From positions 558,001 to 622,000 of the forward strand of contig NZ_JANHAU010000001.1 in assembly GCF_024464185.1 (NCBI RefSeq): a stretch of 64,000 nt of DNA. Direction: 5' to 3'. The notes beneath the pieces are model-generated. The model ran no database searches. It was given only the letters and a program-made list of their open reading frames with translations, and had not been told where the DNA came from. This document shows positions 60,754 to 64,000 of this stretch, one piece after another (positions within the stretch are counted from its first letter, which is position 1; each line of letters starts with the position of its first letter). This DNA is from Haloarchaeobius salinus (GTDB lineage: Archaea > Halobacteriota > Halobacteria > Halobacteriales > Natrialbaceae). The translations under genes were made by a program, and so were the position numbers.

Positions 60754-60911
60754 TGCGAGATACTGAGGGAGGCGCGGGGAAATGCGTTTGGTTTGGCCGT
60801 ATCGAACCGGCGGCGGGCAGGGGGCTCTGCTGCCACATCGATTCGGTCATCATCACGGGACCATGCAGTATCAGCCATCAGGGCTTTTGGTTCGCACTCG
60901 AACGGAATGCC

Positions 60912-61316
60912 ATGAGAAGTGGTGACAAGACCGCGCTCCAGCGCGAGATACTGCTCACCTGGCATCGCAACCCGAACGCGACGAACAAGGAGATAGCGGA
61001 GGCGTGTGACTGCTCGGCCTCGTACGTGAGCCAGGTGAAGAACCGGTTCGATGACTACAACGAGTTCGAGGCGATGATGGACCGGCAGGACCGCGAACTC
61101 GAACGGATGTTCGGCGGTGACATCTTCGCTGGACAGGGCCAGCAGACCTCGGCGCGGTCAATGAATGCCCAACCGGCAAACTCGGCCGAGGGTGTCAACC
61201 TCGCCGAGGCGTGGGACGAGCTCCCTGACAACCCTGTGGGTCATCTTATGCGGGCGATTATCCTCATCGTTCTGCTGTACGTGTTGTACGAGGTACTCAC
61301 TATCCTGGTCCTGTGA
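60912..61316 (+). CDS. Membrane-anchored helix-turn-helix protein
   Basis: The product has 134 residues. The N-terminal HTH (about 8-50) reads LQREILLTWHRNPNATNKEIAEACDCSASYVSQVKNRF, then a charged helix and Gln/Ser-rich linker. A single TM helix ends the protein (about 110-133, MRAIILIVLLYVLYEVLTILVL). This layout fits a DNA-binding regulator held at the membrane. It is divergent from a site-2 protease gene, which makes release by proteolysis a reasonable guess. Confidence 0.78.
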   Translation: MRSGDKTALQREILLTWHRNPNATNKEIAEACDCSASYVSQVKNRFDDYNEFEAMMDRQDRELERMFGGDIFAGQGQQTSARSMNAQPANSAEGVNLAEAWDELPDNPVGHLMRAIILIVLLYVLYEVLTILVL

Positions 61317-61451
61317 ACGATGCTCTCTCGAGATTGAACTGCCGATTCCGAGAACAGTCAGAAATCTACAGATCTCGGCTCCCGCGACTGCCGGGGCTCG
61401 CTGCGTTCGAAAACCCGGCTACGGCCGTACAGAAAGGAGAATCCCGACGCG

Positions 61452-63119
61452 TCAGCGTTTCCGCCGCAGTCGCGCGACGACGAAGTCCCGGTCGAGCTTG
61501 CCGAGGAAGGTCCCGAGCTGCGGTCCCTGCTCCTCGTCGAAGAAGAGGCGGTAGCCGGCGGTGAACAGGCCGCCGATCTCCATGTCGTTGCGCTTGGCGG
61601 TCTCGTAGATCTCGCCCTGTATCTCCTCCCCGTCGTGGCCCTCGGCGACGAAGTCGGCGAGTTCGTCGAGCGCGTCCTCGGTGGCCGGGTCGAGGTCGAC
61701 GTCGGGCATCTCGGCGCGCTTGAGCTCGTAGTTGAACTCGTTGTCGGTGCGTCGCGCCCAGTTCCGGGCGCGCTCGACGCGGGCGAGGGCGTCGTCGATG
61801 GTCTCCTGGTCGGCGTCGTCGGGGATGTGGCCCTCCTTGCGGGCGACCTGCTCGCGGAGGTCCGGGTCGTCGAACATCCCGAGAACCGCGGCGAACGTGA
61901 ACGGGAGTCGGATGCGGTCGGGGTCGGTCTCGTCGACGACGAAGGGGTAGACGCGCTCGGCCCTGGCGGTCTCGTCCCCGGTGCCCTCGACCTCGCCGAA
62001 GTAGAGCTTCTCGAAGCGGTCGAACTCGTCGACGAGCTGATCGAGTCGCTCGATGGAGAAGTCCCGGGCCTTCTTCGGGTTCTTCGCGAAGAAGAACCGG
62101 ACGACCTCGGGTTCGAGGAGTTCGAGCACGTCCTCGACGAGGACGACGTGGCCCTCGGAGGAGGAGAACGCCTTGCCGTCGAGCGTGAACCACTCGTACA
62201 CCATCGGAACGGGCGGGGTGTTGCCGAGGACGTTCCGGGCGATGTCGTCGCCGGACGGCCAGGAGCCCTCGGCGTGGTCCTTGCCGAAGGGTTCGAAGTC
62301 GACGCCGAGGACGCGCCACTGTGCGGGCCACTCGAAGCGCCAGGGGAGCTTGCCCTCGCGCAGGGTGGCGGTTCCCTCGTGGCCACAGCCCGAGATGACG
62401 TTGTCGCCGGCCTCCATGTCGGTGCAGACGTAGTCGACCTCGCCCTCGTCGGGCCGGACCGCGGTGATGGTCTCGGTGACCTTGCCGCACTCGGCGCAGA
62501 TGGGGTTGAACGGGACGTAGTCGGCGTCGACCTTGTCCTGGTACTTCGCGAGGACGGTCCGGGCGGTGTCCTGGTTCGCCAGCAGGAACCGGGTCACGTC
62601 CTCGAACTCGCCGTCCTCGTACAGTGCGGTGTTCGAGACGAGTTCGATGGGCACGCCGAGGGCGTCGGCGCTGGACTGGATGAGCGCGGAGAAGTGCGCG
62701 CCGTAGGAGTCACAGCAGCCGAAGGGGTCCGGGATGTCGGTGTAGGGCTTGCCCAGGTTCCGGCCGAGCGCGCCGGCGTTCACGTCGCCGAGGTCGACGA
62801 GTTCGCCGTCCAGGTTGGCGAGCTTCCGGGGGAGCTTCCGGAGCGGGTCGCGGTCGTCGGCGGTGAACACCTGCCGGACCTCGTGGCTGCGCTCTCGCAG
62901 GACCTCGGCGACGAAGTAGCCCCGCATCACCTCGTTCATGTTGCCGAAGTGCGGGACACCCGACGGGGAGATACCACCCTTGATGACGATGGGGTCGTCG
63001 GGCTCTCTGGCCTCGATGGCGTCGGCGATCTGGTCGGCCCAGAAGACGTGTCGGCGCTCGCCCCCGTCCTCTTCTTCGGCCTGGAGCGTGTACGGGCTGG
63101 TCGCCTCGTCGGCGCTCAC
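61452..63119 (-). CDS. lysS: Lysyl-tRNA synthetase, class I
   Basis: The product has 555 residues of the archaeal class I type. PSGVPHFGNMNEVMRG holds the HIGH-like motif, and KAFSSSEGHV replaces KMSKS. Zinc-binding Cys pairs lie at CAECGKV and CTDMEAGDNVISGCGHEG. The C-terminal third is helical for anticodon binding. The start is GTG 63119, which overlaps the TGA of a 16-codon frame beginning at ATG 63166. That frame has a TATA box (CTTAAG, 63191-63196) at leaderless distance, so lysS may be translated by re-initiation. Confidence 0.94.
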   Translation of the reverse strand: MSADEATSPYTLQAEEEDGGERRHVFWADQIADAIEAREPDDPIVIKGGISPSGVPHFGNMNEVMRGYFVAEVLRERSHEVRQVFTADDRDPLRKLPRKLANLDGELVDLGDVNAGALGRNLGKPYTDIPDPFGCCDSYGAHFSALIQSSADALGVPIELVSNTALYEDGEFEDVTRFLLANQDTARTVLAKYQDKVDADYVPFNPICAECGKVTETITAVRPDEGEVDYVCTDMEAGDNVISGCGHEGTATLREGKLPWRFEWPAQWRVLGVDFEPFGKDHAEGSWPSGDDIARNVLGNTPPVPMVYEWFTLDGKAFSSSEGHVVLVEDVLELLEPEVVRFFFAKNPKKARDFSIERLDQLVDEFDRFEKLYFGEVEGTGDETARAERVYPFVVDETDPDRIRLPFTFAAVLGMFDDPDLREQVARKEGHIPDDADQETIDDALARVERARNWARRTDNEFNYELKRAEMPDVDLDPATEDALDELADFVAEGHDGEEIQGEIYETAKRNDMEIGGLFTAGYRLFFDEEQGPQLGTFLGKLDRDFVVARLRRKR

Positions 63120-63166
63120 CGGTCGCTCACCCCGGATTCGGTCGCGTCAGCGCGTGTCGATTGCAT
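63120..63166 (-). promoter_or_regulatory. Leaderless mini-frame in front of lysS
   Basis: ATG 63166 opens 16 codons (MQSTRADATESGVSDR) whose TGA (63116-63118) overlaps the lysS GTG as GTGA. The ATG is 25-31 bases after a CTTAAG TATA box. It contains no Lys codons, so it does not look like a Lys-sensing leader peptide; coupling of translation is the simpler idea. Confidence 0.45.
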
Positions 63167-63221
63167 GGCTGTGCGTACCCGACTGGCGTGCTTAAGGGTT
63201 GTCAAGCAGAAGCAGCAGCGC

Positions 63222-63938
63222 CTACTCGGCCCAGTAGGTCAGTTCGTCGCCGGTGCCCTCGGGGATGACGTCGGTGCCGTCGTGGTCGCCGTAGCGGACC
63301 GCGGTGAGCACGCGTTCGGGGTCGTTGCCGTCGAGGACGATGGTGCGCATGCCCGAGCGCTGGATGACCTTCGCGGCGAGGAGGTCGACGGGTGCGGACG
63401 CACCGGCGTTCATCTCCAGCCCGGCGATGACGTCGACGAGGTCGTTCGCGGTGAGCTCCTCGTAGCGTTCCGCGCTGTCGTCCTCCTCGGGGTCGGCGGA
63501 GAAGACGCCGGGGACCGAGGTCGCGTAGACGAGCAGGTCGGCACCGACGTACTCCGCGAGAGCGGCGCTGACGGCGTCGGTGGTCTGTGCCGGGGCGACA
63601 CCGCCCATGACGACCACGTCGCCGTTGCGCATCACTTCGCCGGCGGCCTCGTAGTCCTTCGCGGGCGCGGTCACCACGTTCTCGCCGAGTGCGGAGATGA
63701 GAAGCCGGGCGTTCAGCCGAGTGACGTCGATGCCGATCTGGTCGAGTTCGATCTCGTTGGCACCGAGGTCTCGCGCAGTGCCGATGTAGTCGCGGGCGAC
63801 ACCGCCGCCGCCGACGACGGCGGCGACCTGGCATCCGTCCGCGACGAGCTCGTTGACAACGTCCGCGTACGCGGCGACCCGGTCGGGGTCGAGTTCCGGC
63901 GCGAGGACGCTGCCGCCGACGGAGACGACTACCTTCAT
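63222..63938 (-). CDS. pyrH: UMP kinase
   Basis: This 238-residue archaeal hexameric UMP kinase of the amino acid kinase fold makes UDP from UMP. MKVVVSVGGSV begins the fold, VVGGGGVARDYI is the Gly loop, and VYATSVPGVFSADP and NAGASAPVDLLAAKVIQRSGMRTIVLDG lie near the ATP site. ATG 63938 has a minus-strand TATA (CTTAAGAG, about 63963-63970). It precedes lysS on the same strand by 102 bases, though lysS seems to have its own promoter. Confidence 0.94.
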   Translation of the reverse strand: MKVVVSVGGSVLAPELDPDRVAAYADVVNELVADGCQVAAVVGGGGVARDYIGTARDLGANEIELDQIGIDVTRLNARLLISALGENVVTAPAKDYEAAGEVMRNGDVVVMGGVAPAQTTDAVSAALAEYVGADLLVYATSVPGVFSADPEEDDSAERYEELTANDLVDVIAGLEMNAGASAPVDLLAAKVIQRSGMRTIVLDGNDPERVLTAVRYGDHDGTDVIPEGTGDELTYWAE

Positions 63939-64000
63939 GCTACCGGCCAGTAGCCGATTGCGTCTCTTAAGGATTGCCAAGTGCCCGTCGGCGACACCTA

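Overview
The window is chromosomal DNA of an extremely halophilic archaeon (class Halobacteria). The evidence is very high GC, Asp/Glu-rich proteins, TATA boxes about 25-30 bases before start codons with little or no 5' leader, Tat/lipobox lipoproteins, a CDP-archaeol synthase, Bat-type HTH regulators, a class I lysyl-tRNA synthetase and many protein families seen only in haloarchaea. Most genes are core housekeeping genes in short, tightly packed or overlapping units on both strands.

Layout. 1-9 kb: end of a gamma-glutamylcyclotransferase-like gene, ilvA and ridA, tRNA-Ser, a three-gene unit with two lipoproteins (one a protease-like member of the Hvo_1808 family), and two membrane proteins. 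9.4-10.2 kb: an AT-richer island with a zinc-ribbon uracil-DNA glycosylase-like gene. 10-17 kb: amidohydrolase-like, threonine-synthase-like, Nudix, ilvE, DUF502, proline dehydrogenase, carS and pyrE. 17-24 kb: thrS behind a structured leader, gfcR, a short Hel308-like helicase, a purine permease and glutaredoxin. 24-31 kb: a solitary nuoCD, a Bat-type regulator, XTP pyrophosphatase, SDR, an aldolase operon, a candidate small RNA and trkA-like.

31-39 kb holds the most coherent accessory system: a seven-gene operon joining a complete LIV-type ABC transporter (binding protein, two permeases, two ATPases) to lactate-utilisation genes (lutC and a lutB-lutA fusion). The last six genes are closely or overlappingly linked, which suggests uptake and oxidation of lactate or another 2-hydroxyacid. 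39-49 kb: a second Hvo_1808-type lipoprotein, a methyltransferase, an APC-USP permease with a divergent Lrp regulator and inverted repeats between them, tRNA-Thr, crotonase and SDR genes with altered active sites, nadE and tRNA-Gly with duplicated 5' ends upstream.

49-57 kb: small zinc-ribbon and membrane proteins, a PQQ-type sugar dehydrogenase, a hexapeptide acyltransferase, DUF389, a frameshifted small membrane gene, aldo/keto reductase, and the HemQ-ABM fusion PitA with a divergent PadR regulator. 57.26-58.77 kb: an IS5-type element with matching terminal inverted repeats and target-site duplication. It carries a four-TM passenger gene and a transposase broken by one in-frame stop. 59-64 kb: site-2 protease, a membrane-anchored HTH protein, lysS and pyrH. 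I saw no CRISPR array, rRNA or replication origin.
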